Below are positions 1-15,897 of a stretch of 64,000 bases of DNA, piece after piece (position 1 is the stretch's first letter; every line of letters starts with the position of its first letter). This DNA is from Diprion similis (Eukaryota > Arthropoda > Insecta > Hymenoptera > Diprionidae): the NCBI RefSeq assembly GCF_021155765.1, contig NC_060110.1, forward strand, positions 20,420,001 to 20,484,000, in the 5' to 3' direction. Under the pieces are notes generated by a model, which searched no databases, had not been told where the DNA came from, and saw nothing but the letters and a program-made list of their open reading frames with translations. The translations under genes and the position numbers were made by a program.

Positions 1-3000
1 ATTGAGACAGGTATACAATTAATCGTTTCGACCTGGTGACTTACTTCACGCTCTGCCGTCGAGCTTTTGGTGTTGAAAGAGTGACGACGAAACCGCGACG
101 AGTCGCGCGGACTCGCACGTTCCATAATCATCCCATTAAAATGCTCGGCTGTAGGTATGCATGTTACGCAAATATTCGCACGTCCCGAAAAAGCTTGCAT
201 TCGCCGATCGCCCGTTATTTGAACAGCTTTTAAAATTTTCAACGTGAGGTAAATAATGATAAAAATACGTCTGTCCCCTGTTACCTGGCAACCAATCTTG
301 ACTTTTACGACCAGTTGTGTCTCTTTTTTTCCTTCTTCAACTGCGCCAATCTTTTACTTATTCATTCTTCCTCGTACTCCGCCGTTATTGTAATGGCCAT
401 TCGACCATTGAAACTCTTAAATTTCTATCGGCATCGTGCGATGGAATCGCTTTGTTTTACACCATCGCCGAAATCTTGAAACAATACGTTTCTGTTTTAT
501 TGCTTACATGTTGTAACGATGAATCGAAGAAGTACAGTGAGAGGCAATTGTATTCACCATTATCTGCACGACGTGATAAAACATGCCACAAGTAAATTGC
601 ACCTATCAATCAGCCTTTGAACCGCGGTTTAGTCTTCACACATCTGGATGTGGGTAATTCCATCACGGTTGGAAAGTACTGCGATAGAGTTAATCTCGGT
701 AATTCCTTTTTCTGAAGATATAAAATCTTTTTTTATACTCATGTTTCAAATGTGATTCTACTATGTTTTATTTAAGTGACCGGTTAACCATGTGGAAAGG
801 CGAAACCTGATGACCCAGGTCATCCCTTTTTCCTTTGTCGAAATTTTGTTCTTGAAATTTGAGAATCGTCGGTCAAGTTTTACAGGAAAAAAAAGGTCTT
901 CTAGTACCCCCGTGGTAACTTAATAGACTTATGTCAGCTTTGACGGACATTTCTTATGTGATATACAAGCTGCTACACAGTTTCCGGAGGAAACCAAATA
1001 AACCGACCGCTCCGTATCCGTAAACCAATGATGCAGCAAGCAACACTTTGACACGATAATGAGATGTGATTTGAAAATGGCTGCAATATATATAACGGTA
1101 CTGGAAAATATTGCTCTGTAATCTGCGAGTCTATGAAAAAATATTCGCTGATCTAAATATAAATACAATATAAATTGTTAGTTTGGTTAAATCAGAGCCG
1201 AATCAAAAATGCCAAATGGCTTCATGACGAATCGAAGATTAGACGTGTTTTATTACTTTTTCTGCTACAAAATCTAAGCTGTCCTATTGATTTTCTATCT
1301 GTAATACAAGAATGTGAAAATATATGCAGGAAACTCCCGAATTAAATTCTTCACATCTCAATTTTCACCATCGGGAACTTTTCAAAGAGCTTAATTAGTA
1401 GAAATTGCTAATTAATTGTCACGCAATCTTCATAAACTTGAACACCACGTTGCAAATGAGCGGCTTTAACGATTTGCTAATTCCTGTACAGATCTTTCGA
1501 TATCAGCCTTCTAACCAGATCGTGATGCAAGCTGAGCACTGTATTCGGACCCTGGTGAAACCAGTGCAGCTATTCATAACGTTCGATATTATGAAAACAC
1601 CGAAACTAGGAGGAAGTTATTCAGGCTAATCGGAGGATTGTTCTTACACCGAGTGCAAATTATTATCGGTTAGCCAAATACACGTACGATATAAAATATA
1701 GACGTAGATTCATGTGTGTGAATTAAAGTGTACCGGAGTTAAAGATGAACTTCGCCGATCGGCATTTTTCGAAAGGTGGCAATTTATCCACGCCAATACA
1801 CCACTTCCAAAATATTTCACCCCCGACCTCTGGCAGCATAATCAATCAGTTCTGGAATCAACGATGTATGCTGTGAAAAGTCTTGTGATCGATCGTACTT
1901 GTTATAAAAAAAAACTTGGAGCTTGTTGTGGGGGGACGAATGTAATAAATCGAAAGCAGAATACCAATCAGTGGCAACGTTATACCGATGACTCACGTAG
2001 TAAGTTTTATTGATGAAAGAAAAAAATTTGTGCTCAACAACGGCGATAATTTGATGACAGAGAGATAAATCGCACGTGAAATTAGCTTACTCTCCTGAAT
2101 CATCGTTTCAACGTGCTGAGTTTATGCATAAATATTAAGACTGGATTCACGCTGTGAAATATTTCACCAAAATACATGGAGTTAATGATTATCAGCACAA
2201 GTTGCCGAGGAATACTGAATGTCAGTTGATTTACAACAGCCACTCGTCATGTTCGTACAAAGAACCTAATATTAATTCTAACATTATAAAAATTTGTCGC
2301 TGGACGCGGTATTTAGGAATAAAACACAGAGACGGCTCTTCACTCATCGTCAGCTCAATTTGTAAGCCCTGCTTTATTGCCCAAGCATAAACAATCTCGC
2401 TCAAGTAGTCACGAGGATTTACAGGGGAGAGCTTGAACGTCTCACTTAGGCCTGCAGACGTCCATGCCTTCGACAGGGGATCTCACATGGGATACTTAAA
2501 CATGTTTTGGACACTTAGAAAAGGACAAGATCGTAGTTTCGCCTGTGGATTCTTGTCTGTAGCGGGATGTATGTACATCGATACGAATTGTCCTTGCAAG
2601 GATTTTCATCCTGATTTTTATTTGCCCACAATAAATCGTCGAATTCGCTTAACAATCAGATCTTGAATCAATGAGTCTCAAGTGATTTACGATTCGACAA
2701 TTGTCCTAAGTGCTTGCCACAGTCGGCACAGTGTGTCATTGGGGTACATTGATTACCTACATCGACAGACACAGTCCACAGATTCGTTAGAGGAATTGAG
2801 TAACGCGATATGAAGACGTTAAGTTTGGTCTGGTCGACTGGCCCGCAGTGTAGCAGTTTAGTTGGGAATAAAAATTCATGAGATCGAAACGCTAGGTCCA
2901 CGACAGAGAGAATTTGTTTTATATATAAGTTATGGCCGCGTATCCAATACGAAATGGGCTTTGCTGGCCCTGGGATCAGGCGTTGCGTCATCCCGAGCAT

Positions 3001-6000
3001 AAGGCCCAAGGCCCTTCGACGATCGGAGATGAAAATCGGGTCCCTCGCTGACCGAGGTTCGCCGTAATACCTACCTTTGAATATTCCAAAAATAGGTGAG
3101 TCGTGTGGCTGATTTTTAAGCATCGATATCTTGCCGAATAATAACCAGAAGCCGAGTATCTACGCGTGTTTCTTTCATCCTCATAAATCCAATGAATGGA
3201 GCGTGGAATGAGAGGCATACGCTGAAAATAAATCGCCTTCGAAATTTTCTGTATGCATTGGATGTGAAGAAAAATAATAACCATTCACTTTGTATATTCG
3301 GATGGTTGAAAAGTTTTCTTGCAGTCTGAATAGATTCGGTTTATACCTTAGCAAAGGATTGCTGCTCTTACATGCCTTGTTTTTTCGTTAAAAAGAGGGA
3401 AAAAATTGCTGATATATTGCAAGAACAGACAGCTTAACAAGCTTAACATCAATTTCGACCATTGACTGAACCAGATTTGATAAATAAAATTTGATCAACG
3501 ATCTATAATTATGACGTACTGGTCCATAATTGTCCTTCTTTCGGAATGTCATGTTTCTATTACACGACGGAAGATGTTTTTCCAGCCACTTTCGATAAGG
3601 TCGAAGCAATTCCTTCGTCGCAATGACGTACGAACTTTGAACGCAGGACAAAATAAAAATAAAAAAATGCAGATTAAATTAAATAAAAATGTACAATATT
3701 GACAGTTAAGTGTGTAATTTTGACGATTTCGTGAAAGTCAGAGTGAAAATATAAAAATTCTGCATGAGGGGTTTTGTCCAGCAGGATTTTTCAGAGGATA
3801 TTGTGGATCGTAACCCTGACTTTCGCCTATCCGAAAGGATATCAAAATTGAGCCAACCAAATTTCTATACGTACATCTTTATGACAATATAGTGAGTATC
3901 CAGTGTTTTACGTCGACAGAATACAGAGCGCAGACATGTGGCAGCCAGAAGAACGGACCGCAGTTGCTGTTACAAGAAAACCGACACGCATGGGATCCAG
4001 AGCATTGGAACGGCGTGAATAGTGCATGCCGCACAGATGTGGCCAGGCATTGTCACTGACATATAAAAATTATTTCTATAAGCCAGGAACCGAAGCCGTG
4101 GCCTCAAGGCATCGTTCATACAATGAGAGTAAGGTCAGGTCATTCGATAGTAAAAAAAAGCTCGCACACCTCGTTTTCTCTGAAACGCCTACGTAGTGCA
4201 AGATAATAATGATAGAACGTTGAGGTGTCGTAACTCGTAACTCGTAAGAGCGACCGAATTTCAACGGATTTCGTGCCTCGTTTCCAAGGAAAAAGCATTT
4301 TACGCATGAATTTTCGAACATCTAGTGATATCCGTCGTCCGTAGACGTATTTTTTACACTTTTTCCGCTCCCAAGCCATGTTTTTCTTCACTTCCAGGCT
4401 CAACTCCACCGTAACTAACGAATTCAACTGAAATTTATCGGTGATTTGTGAAGTGAGAAATTATTTCATGCCACACGTCAAGACTGTGCTACTATTTCTG
4501 TACGTTTGCTCATTCGGACCTTCTGCTGCCGAGATTGAGATTCCGATTTCAGCCTTTCCGGACGCATGAGATTAATCGCTCACTTTTTCAATCTTCTTCC
4601 AACAATGAAACATTATAGATTCCAAAGTACAATTTCTCGATTAGAATTAATGACTGCATCAAACAATAATATACACGTGTTTGCGAATGCTCAACTTTCT
4701 TCAACACTGTGTGTTACTTCATTCATCGTGCCTTCCATTACAGACGAGTTGTGCAATTAATTGGGCAATTTTTAAAAATAGCCTCATTGCCGGCAAGCCT
4801 TACGAGTGCAGGTCCGCTAAGGACCCAGGAATTGGTCGAGAGGAACAATTAGTTTGATTCCACGATTGACCTCCGGAGAGCATCGTCTAGACGAGAAGAA
4901 AAAAAATTCCATCCTTACCGATGGCGTTATCACCATGCGAAGGACGGGATGTCCGGGATGTGGATTACCGTAAGTAATTTCTCCGGATAAGGTCATCATG
5001 TTAACAAGATGGTCATAGTCAGTCAACTGCGTTATCAAATCACCGCAGAATCCACAGCGACCGGATCATTATACATCTATAAGGTCACAACATCCGCACA
5101 AGAAACTGCAGAAACCTCGGACGAAGTTTCAACTCCATAAGTGTTGGCATAATGTAACTCTTACAACTTTTTATGGAAAGTTATTTCCACAATTTTATCG
5201 CCGTCTTATCGAGTTACAGAAATTAATTATCGAGGGATATCCTGACGTTGACCCGTCCGTCTGCTTGACGCTTGAGCTTGACGTTTCACTAACGGCCAGC
5301 TTTTCCTTTATATATTTAGCCAGGCATCAGAATTCGTCGAGAGTATCCTTGGCGGGCATGCCGGCGTGACGAAGATTGGCAGGATATTAGCCGAGTCAAA
5401 TATTTTCACAATCTTTGTTTGCAATCCATTTAAATTCCGGCACTCTTTCCGCGAAGATTGTGAGGCGCCACCTTATCGCGATGGCTTGTCATGTCGAATA
5501 TGATCTCAAGACGACAAATTACGCAGCCACCGGGTGAAAGTGATTCATCCAAATTGAGTCATGAATCATCCCGCGTGTGATAGTTGAACGACACTTTTTT
5601 CTTCTTCGATGAGATAATGATTAATTAATACTCCACAGACTCTTCTTACTTGTCAATTTTGACGAAGTAGCCAATCTGAGTCATGTTTACCTTCATCGAG
5701 TCTTTCGAGTCTTATCGTAAGTCAACAAACCGAGTTGTCAATCACGAAGAAAACGAAACTCTTGATTATATTATACCGTCGCGATTCGACGAGTTATCTT
5801 TCTCCGTTCCCGGAACTTGATTACTAAACGAGATTATCGGCTCGACTGCACCGATGCAGTTTGCATCGAATGGTCGGAACAATCAGCGGATTGCCACTTG
5901 ACACTTTGAAGAACTTATCGCCAGGCGCCTCGGTTGGCTATCAGATACCGAAATCTGATCGCGTGCTTCAACGCGGGTTACTTGTGTCGTCTTTAAGCGC

Positions 6001-9000
6001 AGGTATGACAGTTATCGACAAACCTGCGTCTGATAATGAATCGTTTATTACAGACTCTGATTTAGTGAAAATAGTAAATGCGTTATAAACTGAAGTGAGA
6101 TATAAATTTGACTGCCACCTAACGACTTGATACATATTATTATACATACGCGGGTTAAAATGATAAAAGGAAAAGTTCGAGTCTCTCGTGCCGATTCATA
6201 AGTGCAGGTGAAACTAATTACTCCGTGTAATGAGAGTTTGGAATTTGTTTCAACCAGTAAAAACCAGTCAGCTGCTTACAATAACGTCACGTTTGGAATA
6301 TCAATGTAATATACATCTTATGCTCATATGGCAAGAGAAAAAAAATAGAACGAAATTTTTTACGGTAATTTATTATACCGATTATGACTTTGTTTTTTCT
6401 CCGTTTTGTCAGGATTACTACACTGCTTTATAATTCTCTAGTATTAGTATTCGGGTCTCGTTGAGTACTTATAAACTCGTTATCTACGCGAGAGGGCCAA
6501 AACCGTTTCGCTTACAAACTGGTTAGTCCTTCGTTTCATCCGGGAATGAGTAACCATCAAATGATATCTCGATATCGCGTCTTTGACTGTACAAAAAAAA
6601 AGAGTTTATTTAGACGCTGATCACTTTTCGTCATCTGCAAGCGAAGGTTTTTACTGCAACTTGACCAAACGAGGTCACCGCGTATGAGTCGACATTCTTG
6701 CAGAAAAATGTGTCTAAATTCACAGTTTCTAAATTTGAAAATGATGAGAATAATTCTGTGTTTTTTCAAGAAATTAACTCTCGTGCACACGAGATTTTCA
6801 TCAGACAAATAATCAAGCCAGCACGTGAAAACAAGCGGGTCATTTATCTTGAGAATACCAACTGACGGTCGTCGATAGAATCTAGTAACCAGATTATCGA
6901 GCTTAACGCATAGTTTATGTTGAGTGTAAATTTTTTTACTTAATCCGCATAAATGCACTGTGAGAAAAAAAGTCCTTGAATCAATAGTTCTTTGTGTCAA
7001 TTCAACATCTGTTGACCTAACAAAATGTTTAGTTGATTCAACGCCTTTATTCTCTCAGTGCGTAGCTTCGTCTCACGAATCATGATCTCGATCCGATCTC
7101 TGGTCATCTCGAAATCGGGAGTAAGAAATAGAGCGATCGAGCAATCGTTGTCGGATAAAAGATGGAAAAATTGGAGCTTGCGTGTCTGGCCTGAGTAATG
7201 AGGGATAAAAATGCAAAGCGCCAGAGCTCGGATCCGCAGAGCTCTAAAGTGTAACACCGGCGTTCTTGCGTGCGGCAATAGGTTGTTTGAAACGAGTTGC
7301 GGAGTCCACTCATTCGTCGGTTCGGTTAGGATAGCATAAGCCAAAGTCAAATCGTAATAGCGCGGCGATACGGTGCGGACGCAGTGAGGCGCGCGCTTTC
7401 GAGCGGCCAGCAACGATCCTTTCAAACGTCGAAACGTCCGGCTTTCAAGAGACAATTGCCAAAGTCGAATCCTCAGGTTTTGTGACAGCGATTCGGACCG
7501 AAAGGATACTCGTTTTAATGCGTGAAAATCACTCGAATAGTACATCGATTTTCCATTAATGTGAATTCAATTTCACGAACAATTTTTGCTTTCGTCGATC
7601 GAACGAATCAAAGTTTTTGCATCGGTGAAGAAGACGTCCGTCACGACGAATTGCAATGTGAGTAAATTTTTATTTTCATCGAAATTCGTTTTTGCACATC
7701 GTGATCCCTTTTTTTGTCTTGCTTGTCTCTCTTATTTTTTTATCCCTTTAGAGTTCTCTCTTTTGTTTTAAATTAATCTAGTCTTTAATTTAGGCTAAGT
7801 ACTGTATGTTTTTTGTTTTTTCTACCGGCTTTCTTTGTCCAATATAATCGGAATAATAAAACTATCGTTGTGTATCGTTTTTTGTTTAATTATTAGCACT
7901 GATTACATTTTTTCGCACAAAATTTTGATGCAGAAGAGCAAAAGGGACAGCTTCTGTATTAGATATCGAACTTTCTCGAGTAACTCATTTATCCGAGAAT
8001 TATTATGCAATGTTGATAAACAACTAACTTTTAAATGAAATACAGAACGAGTGATGAAATCGATTTGCGAGTCACTTTTTTCTGTTTAGTCTTTTCAACT
8101 AAGCTATGATGGAAGTTTTAGAATATTCATACTTTCTGTACTCAATGTAGATGGGGGTGGAAAAGTTATTTATAATTGATTATCTTTGTCGAGCCAATTT
8201 TCAGCTTCCTCCATTACCGCTGATAACGGTACATTTACAGCGCGGGAATTTTGCTAAATCAGTAACGGAACGTTTTACCAGAGCCTGTTCGTCTGTTAAC
8301 TTCCTTTCTTTCTATCAAGACCAAATATTGTACGTATAATTATCGCAAAGACGGCTTCACGTTTTACAAATATCACATTTTTTGCGAGATTTATTTTTCT
8401 TCTTTCTTTTTTTGCTTCCTCATTCCATATTTACATTTTTATAACGTTTATCTCGTGCTATTTAGTGGCGTTATCTTTTGCCTAAATATTCGAAAACTGA
8501 TAGCAACTTCTCGCTTGCTATAATCAGGTAATATTCTAGAAGCTTACTTTTGCAGCGGAAATTTGCCGCTGACATAATTGCAGAGCTTATCGAGGTTGGT
8601 TGTCCAAAAAACGATGCTGTTTATTCATTTTATCACGAAATAGTCGTAGATAGAATATTTCTTTATAAAATTATCATACTCATAAGTTACAAAGATGTCT
8701 TTAAAAATATAAAAATTGTATGTACGAGAATTACAAGCAAAAGCATTACAGATGTTGATGCTTTCCTTTGAGTCGCTTGAAATAATTTGAAAATGGTTAA
8801 AAATCTAGTGGATTCATTCGATTTCCGCATTTTAAGCAGAAGAATATTCTACAAAATCAATGGAACAGAGATTTTTTTCTCGTATCAGCAATCCATCAAT
8901 ATTGTTATTAGTTGATCATAATCAATATCGATGCAACGTTGCAAGATAAAATATTCATCGAAGCCAACTTGGTAAGAACAAAACTTTTTTTAATAAAACA

Positions 9001-12000
9001 GCTATCGTAGAGCGAAATCAAATGACTTATCGACCAGATTTTGATTTTACTATTTCGAAACGTTTCAAGCCCGAGCATATCGATCTTCAAGTCTTCGTCT
9101 AATTTCAAGTACTTTCTATTTCCATACTTTTGCAAAGATCTAATCCGTGGCTTAAGAATACGATAATTCGATAAATTACAGTCAACGACCGACTATCTCC
9201 TAATGAAATTGATAAAAATTATCGTCTTTCTCCCAGGCAACATTTTGAAACCAACTCGCACTACGAATTATTCAAAGCGTAATAAGACGGCCAGCGAGGC
9301 GAGCTGCGAAGTCCTTCTCCCTTCATTATCACGACCTGCAAAGGTGGCATTCGCAAGTTATGCGATGAGCCGCGGTATCGAGTGTCTCCGTAGCGCGGAA
9401 TGCACTCTATGAAAATGTCGTCAACTTCATGATGTTGTGTAAGATTCGCAATACGACATGGAGTGACATTGACATTTCGAAAATGGTAAATTAGATATTG
9501 ACCAGACGTTACATCGGTATCCGGGACGAGGGAGTCAACCTCACCTAAACCTCCTAATCCGGCATTTAAAGAGAATTACGTTAAGGTCAGCAATTCGATT
9601 ATGAGATCTCAGCTAATGGCCATCTGGAGGTTACACGGAGATCGGCCAGGGAATTAGACTCGATTTGCGGAACGGGGCATAGATTGTATTTTAAGAAGTG
9701 GCCGTGTGACCTGAACTCGCGCCTGATGCATGTTCCGATTTGGCGGGTTCGAAGAGACGCTGATTCAATAACAGCTTTGAAATAGTTAGACGTGCATGCG
9801 AAAAGACGTATCGATCAAAGGGATGAATTCGTCGAGGTGTATCGAGAAAAAGGAAAATGCGTCAATTGCAGCGTGGCTAGAAGAATTTCCGCAGAGTGCG
9901 AAAATTTGTTTGAAAAACGTACTTGAAATTTTATGCGATAAGGATCAATCTCAACGCATCGTAAGGAGTTTTTGAGTTCGATTTACTCCGCAAGCGCCGT
10001 TAAATTTCAACGATAATTTGTTACCACTGAAATTATTCGAGAGATATATTTGTCTCCTTCGTTTTACCTGAATAATGTAAAAAAAAAAGATTCTAATACT
10101 CGCTGATATTTAAGAACGTCGTTATTGAATCCAGTAAGATTTTCGCGCACGTGCGAATTCGTATAAAATTTTATAGAGAAGGCGGCGACAAGGTCATTGA
10201 TATTCATGATATTCATCTAAGACCAAAACTTGTCTAGGAGTACGTATTATCATATGCGAAAATTTCTCTGACGATATTCCGAATCTCCAAACTGGGAATG
10301 GCGAAAATTTTTCAGCGAATATAACAATGGTCTGATCCACGCGTGAGGACCGGGTAACATATGTGAAAAACGCGACTGTAAAATAGAATAAAAATGAGCG
10401 CATTATAATCAGAGAATGAATCGAGTGACACGTTGTTCGGTTATAAAATGTTGTAAGGAACGTGATTGAAATATAGCTGTACCATAACAAAGGTTACATA
10501 GCTGGCCGTTGACAGAAGCACTGAAGTTGAGCAACTGATACATGACGTAACCCGTCAGAGGAGACGAGCCCTACGAATCCCAGAGCGGTGATACGTAGGT
10601 CACAAAGATAATAATAACAATAACAATAATAATAATGATTTTCCACACGGGAATGTTGTTCCAGGAATAATATTTACACCCGACAATATTCCCAGGGAAT
10701 GTAATGTAATTGCCTAGTAATAGCGATTCAAATGTAACAAATCACTGAAATACCAGGAGGCGGGATCAATTAGTAGGTATAGAATATCATCGTATAGATA
10801 TAAGTACATTCTTCTTCTTCTTCTGAATCATCGAGAGAACTGCATAGGTATAATATTCTCGCGGAGAAGAAATTTCATCTTCTCGTTACTTACCGTCATT
10901 TAAATACCTCCAACATTATGCCATATCGCATGACGCTAATACCGAGTCACGAGTGGATATCGATGGCCGTTTATCGCGGTGCATAATAAGGTGTTCTTGA
11001 CCCATTTATAGCCCGATAATAATTCATTAACAGCAGGTTTTCATTCGACCGGCTGATCTTTAGCAGTAGCACTGTATTACAGCCCATATGTGTGTATGTA
11101 ACGTGTGTAGAAACGTGCATAGCTAGGCGTCACCCGGAGGCTTGAAACTCGATGCAAATGATATTTGCAACTGCAACTTGGCTCGTAAATTCCGCGATTA
11201 AATTGCGCCCGAGTCGATCGATTTGATCGTCGAATATAATAAGTAGCAATATACACGAAACCGGAAGTAAATTTGAGAATGAATTCGGCATAGAAATACA
11301 CTTTGACTAATCTTCCGAGGAATGATTTTCACTGACGTTAATTACCAATCGTGCATTATATTATTACATACGTAAATTACAGCTGGCAGAGAGAGAGAGA
11401 GAGAGAATCTCCTAAGTTTATTCGGTAGGTGGCGTTTAACATTAAGTAAGCAAACGTTCTTGTATATACGACTTGTTGAACCACACATCACATTATTCAC
11501 TTCGAAAATAGAGACCTATTTATGCGCGTAGTCAATTTCCGAACACTCTGTGATTTAACACCGGAATAGCTCTCAGCTTGCCGCCAGACGCCACGCTTTC
11601 TGTGGCAAAGGAAAAGTAGCAAAAAAAAAAAAAGAGAGGAAAAAGGAAATGGACCGTGATTACATACTTTATACGCTCGATGTAATTTACGCCCGAAACG
11701 TGCGCTTGTTTAATACTAAATTTTACTCGTAGATCTAGAACTGTACAACAAGAAAATCAACTATCCAATTAAATTTTTTTAGATTAGCCTCGATTCGCTA
11801 TGTGCAAAGCCAATGAACAGTGTCTGAATCTAGGTATGAACTGTGACCTTTCTGCGCACACAGACGCAGTAAAGATTCGTTTGCACAGCATTCTCATTAA
11901 GTTCAGATTTTATCTTGTTTTGCTATAGCAAAGCAAAAATGACGATCGTGACGGAATGACAAAAACGCAGTTGGTTTGTTGCCCTAGAAATTAGAACCGT

Positions 12001-15000
12001 GGAGAATAGAATCGGTTCGTCAACCGCATGAATATTTACTGCACAGTAAGCAGTTGTGGAAACACCTACGTGTCATCACGTGCTACGTTGTGATAGCAGA
12101 TCGGTGGATCTCGTGAGCGGTCAGAAGACATCAATGAATTCGCAAAGTAGCCAATTATCGGAGTCAAAACGTGAGGACGTAAATCAAGAATCCTGCTGAT
12201 CTGAGCGATCCGTCATATGCCAGGAATAGAAAGAAGCAGAGAGAAAAAAAAAAGATTTAAATCGAGTCTGCGGTAGTTGTTCAACCTTTTCTCGCGGTTT
12301 GTTTAACGCTCAAAGAATTCCGTAGGAACGCTGAATCGACAGGTGGAAAATACTCGGGCATTCCGCGCGAGTTTACCTCATCCTTAGTCATCCTTAGTCA
12401 TCTGCAAAAATGCGACGCGGTGCTGTATATCATCCATTGTCATGACTTGTTCTTCGAGAAAAATTGCGTATTGAAGAGATTTTTTGCCATGATAATTACT
12501 TACTGCGTGTCAATATAGATATTGCGTCGCAGCATCCCAAAGTTTTTGTTGCACGCCACGGCGTGGTATTTATATAAAAATGTCGAAAGTCATTTTAATA
12601 TTCAATTAAGCCCAGCTAAACTGCAAATTATGCAGCTGCTGCTCCTGCTGCTGCTGCAGCGACGAAATATGGCCCGAAAACAGTCGTATGAGAGTAATTG
12701 ATTTTTATAGTCTCTGTCCTCGCTCGCAAAATGGGAGTTTAACTTTATGAAACGTGTAAGTGGTGCAACGTTACGCGTCTCCTATACATTGGGGTTAAAT
12801 AACTGACCTGGTTACAAGAGTAAATTTCTCTTCCTTGTGCCTGGATATATATTAATCCTTATTTTAATTGACCGGGCGTCAATAGTTACAACGAATTCGT
12901 CGTCTGTCTCAATGCCTGTCTTCCTAGCAATCGAATCACGAATTGTCGCTCGTTGATGCAGGTATACAAATTATTTGTTCGTAGAAAGACGAGCTGTGAA
13001 CATTATCATGCAAATAAGATCGCAACCTTGTTGAAGCTACTCAGGAACAAAAGCTCCGAAATAAATTGATGAACGATTTTCCAGTCTGCTAAGCTTCATT
13101 GGAATTATTATAATGTGCAATCTGTACGTATAGGCTATCGCTAGTTTCAATACAGTTAGTATAACCACTTCCGTGAAGAAGCGAGGGTCGCTTCATTCTT
13201 TTCATAATCAGCGCGGCGCAGAATGCAATTCAACTTCTGTGCTTTGAAAATTCTCGTGCTTCGAATTCAATCAAATTGACGTCTCAGCATCTTTCTCACA
13301 ATTAGCCAAAGATAGTCGGACCTGACCCAATCTTGCGAGCGGCTATATCACAATTGTACTTATCTAGCCGAGGAGCTTAACGACATTGGTAAACGACGAG
13401 GAAATAGAAGTAAAAATAAAAATTCTTCACCGACAGTGTTTCTTTGATTAAAAGGAACGAGAACTGTACGAGCATTGATAAATAAACCGACCACACGCCA
13501 CTTAATTTTAACTTTACCTAATAATTCGAAGGTCGTTAAATAATAATTAATACAAATATATATGTACATAACGAATTACGAAATCCTGCAGAAATTCGGC
13601 GCTCTTCGGCATAAAAACTACGGAGCGTAAGTTTGTCGATAAGGCTCGAACCGTTGCGTCAGATACAAACGTCCGCAATAAAATTTCTCCACTCGAAACG
13701 ATATACAACGACTTGCAAATTGACAGCTCCAAGTTGATGAACCAAGGGCTATCAGTCGGCTGGCGGAATTTCATGATAACAGACCGCGCTATGTTTAGAC
13801 CCGAGGAAGAGGATGCGAGAGGTCCGGAAAACGAGTCTAACTTATACGTCTACGGACCATCGTCAAAACGGAGAGCCGAGTGGCGATCGAAACTCAGGAA
13901 ATTAAGCCATCCTACAAGAGCGTAAGATTGGCAAGTCGACGGTGATCGCCTGCCAAGTGTTCATTGCTAACAATAAGTCGATATAAGAACGTCGAGTGGG
14001 CGCAGATCTGCGAGACGAAACCGCATGAGGAACCTGCAAGCTTATTAGCCAGTTACCTCGTAGCACGGTTTCGCTTATTTTAAAGACTCCAAGAATCGCT
14101 CGCTATACTTATACTCGTTGGACCGATGATTCAACCAGAAAGATTTTTCTTCGTGCTGTAATTGCGAGGTCCGAGATCGCTCACGCTTTTGGCACGATCT
14201 CGGAATATTGCAACCTGGTACTGCTCTGCAGGGTTGATCCGAATTCCATGGCAAAGTTGATTAAGGAAATTACTACTCACAATTATGCTTACTTTTTTTT
14301 TGTTTACTTTTTATTCTGTTGGATTGGTGAAAAATGGTTTATAGTTCGAGTTTGATTCGACAAACGTCGATACTATATTTATCAACTTTATTCTTACTTT
14401 GGAATATTGATAAAAGATATCAGTTTTTATGGTCAAACTTCGTTTACTCTAGTAAGGAAAATTGGCAGCGTTAACAAATGCAGTTCAAGTTTCAAACACC
14501 TCACCAATATACGACAAATTCCACCATGCTGTCAAGTGAGCTTTTGCAATAGAGCATATTGGTATTGGGAATGAGGTGGTAAATGAAAACGATGAAAATG
14601 ACTCTGCATATCTTCCTCCGCAGTCTCTACGTAGGGTTGAGTGCTGTTCTGAAACTGCAAGGTTGAATTGATGTAATAAAGGAAATCGGGGGATCGGTCG
14701 CATCTCGTCGAAGGCACGTGCGGAATATCCGCAAATAACTAATTTACGCGATTTTCACAGCTCTTGAGAGAAACTCGGAAGTCGTTTCTGGACTGACTTG
14801 AAATATCTCGCTGGTGATCGGCGATTTCGAATTCCAGCGATACATTTTTTCCTCCGATAACCGACGCACGCATACTAATCTCGGATTGAAATACGCACTT
14901 GAGAGCCGAAACCATGGGTGTAAGCCGATGTTATGTATAATGCATTACACGCGCGATACGCCGCTTTGGAATCCATTTATTTTCGTTCTGCTACAGCAGC

Positions 15001-15866
15001 TTTAGCCTACCATAATTTAAGCACACCGGGTGAGCTCTCTTTCGCTAAAAACCGTTTTTGCACCCACACCACGGTGTTGAAAAATTCGAGGTAAGTATTT
15101 CCTCCATGTCTACGGTTCAACAACCTGCACGAGGAACTCTTCGCCTTGTTGTAAATATCGCATGTCGATACTTCTCCTTTTCTTCACCTCAAAACCATCA
15201 GTTATACAGTCTGACCGAAAAGAATATCCTGCACGACTTGACTTTCCGTAACGCGAAGTAACTTTTACATTCACTAATAATCGCATCTTCTCATGATTAT
15301 TATTACAATTTGACACTCTGGTTGAAAAATTAATCATCGAACTGAGTGACTGGGAGATAACGATCGGTTAATCTTTTTCACACCGCGTATACCTACCCAC
15401 CGCTTTACATGCTTTATGAAATATATAAACGAAATTCTTGTTGTTACTAGTATATTGCACAATATGGGTCACACGGTGAGTTTGGTGCTCTCAGATAAAC
15501 TGAAACGATTTTAATACACAGCAAGCACCCGAACACCGAGTTTTCACTGATAAGAACGGTTTCACATGTGTCACGCCGCTGGTACGCGGTATTAAATATT
15601 CGTTCTTTTATCTCCGTTGTTTGAATCGAGGCGTGAGATTTTTATGGGACACATTACCAAGTTTGATAATTTTTTATCAAATTACTGACGTCATCGGAAG
15701 CGCTCGAACAATTAATTCAAACACTATAGAAATAATTCGACGAGTAACTATTGAACGGTTAGTTCTTTTTTTTCTTATGGTTCTCTAACGAAAACTGCTT
15801 GGCACAGACCTGAAATTAGTACATCAAGATTATTCTTGTCTAATATTTACGCCCAAGATAGTTTAG

Positions 15867-15897
<31 letters not shown>

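Noticed and set aside
6557-7000. 147-codon minus frame following the 182-codon one
   Set aside because: It starts at TTG, lies in a different phase from its neighbour and has no recognisable domain.
9740-9760. GGGTTCGAA, like a tRNA B box
   Set aside because: No acceptor stem or A box at the proper distance, so not a tRNA.
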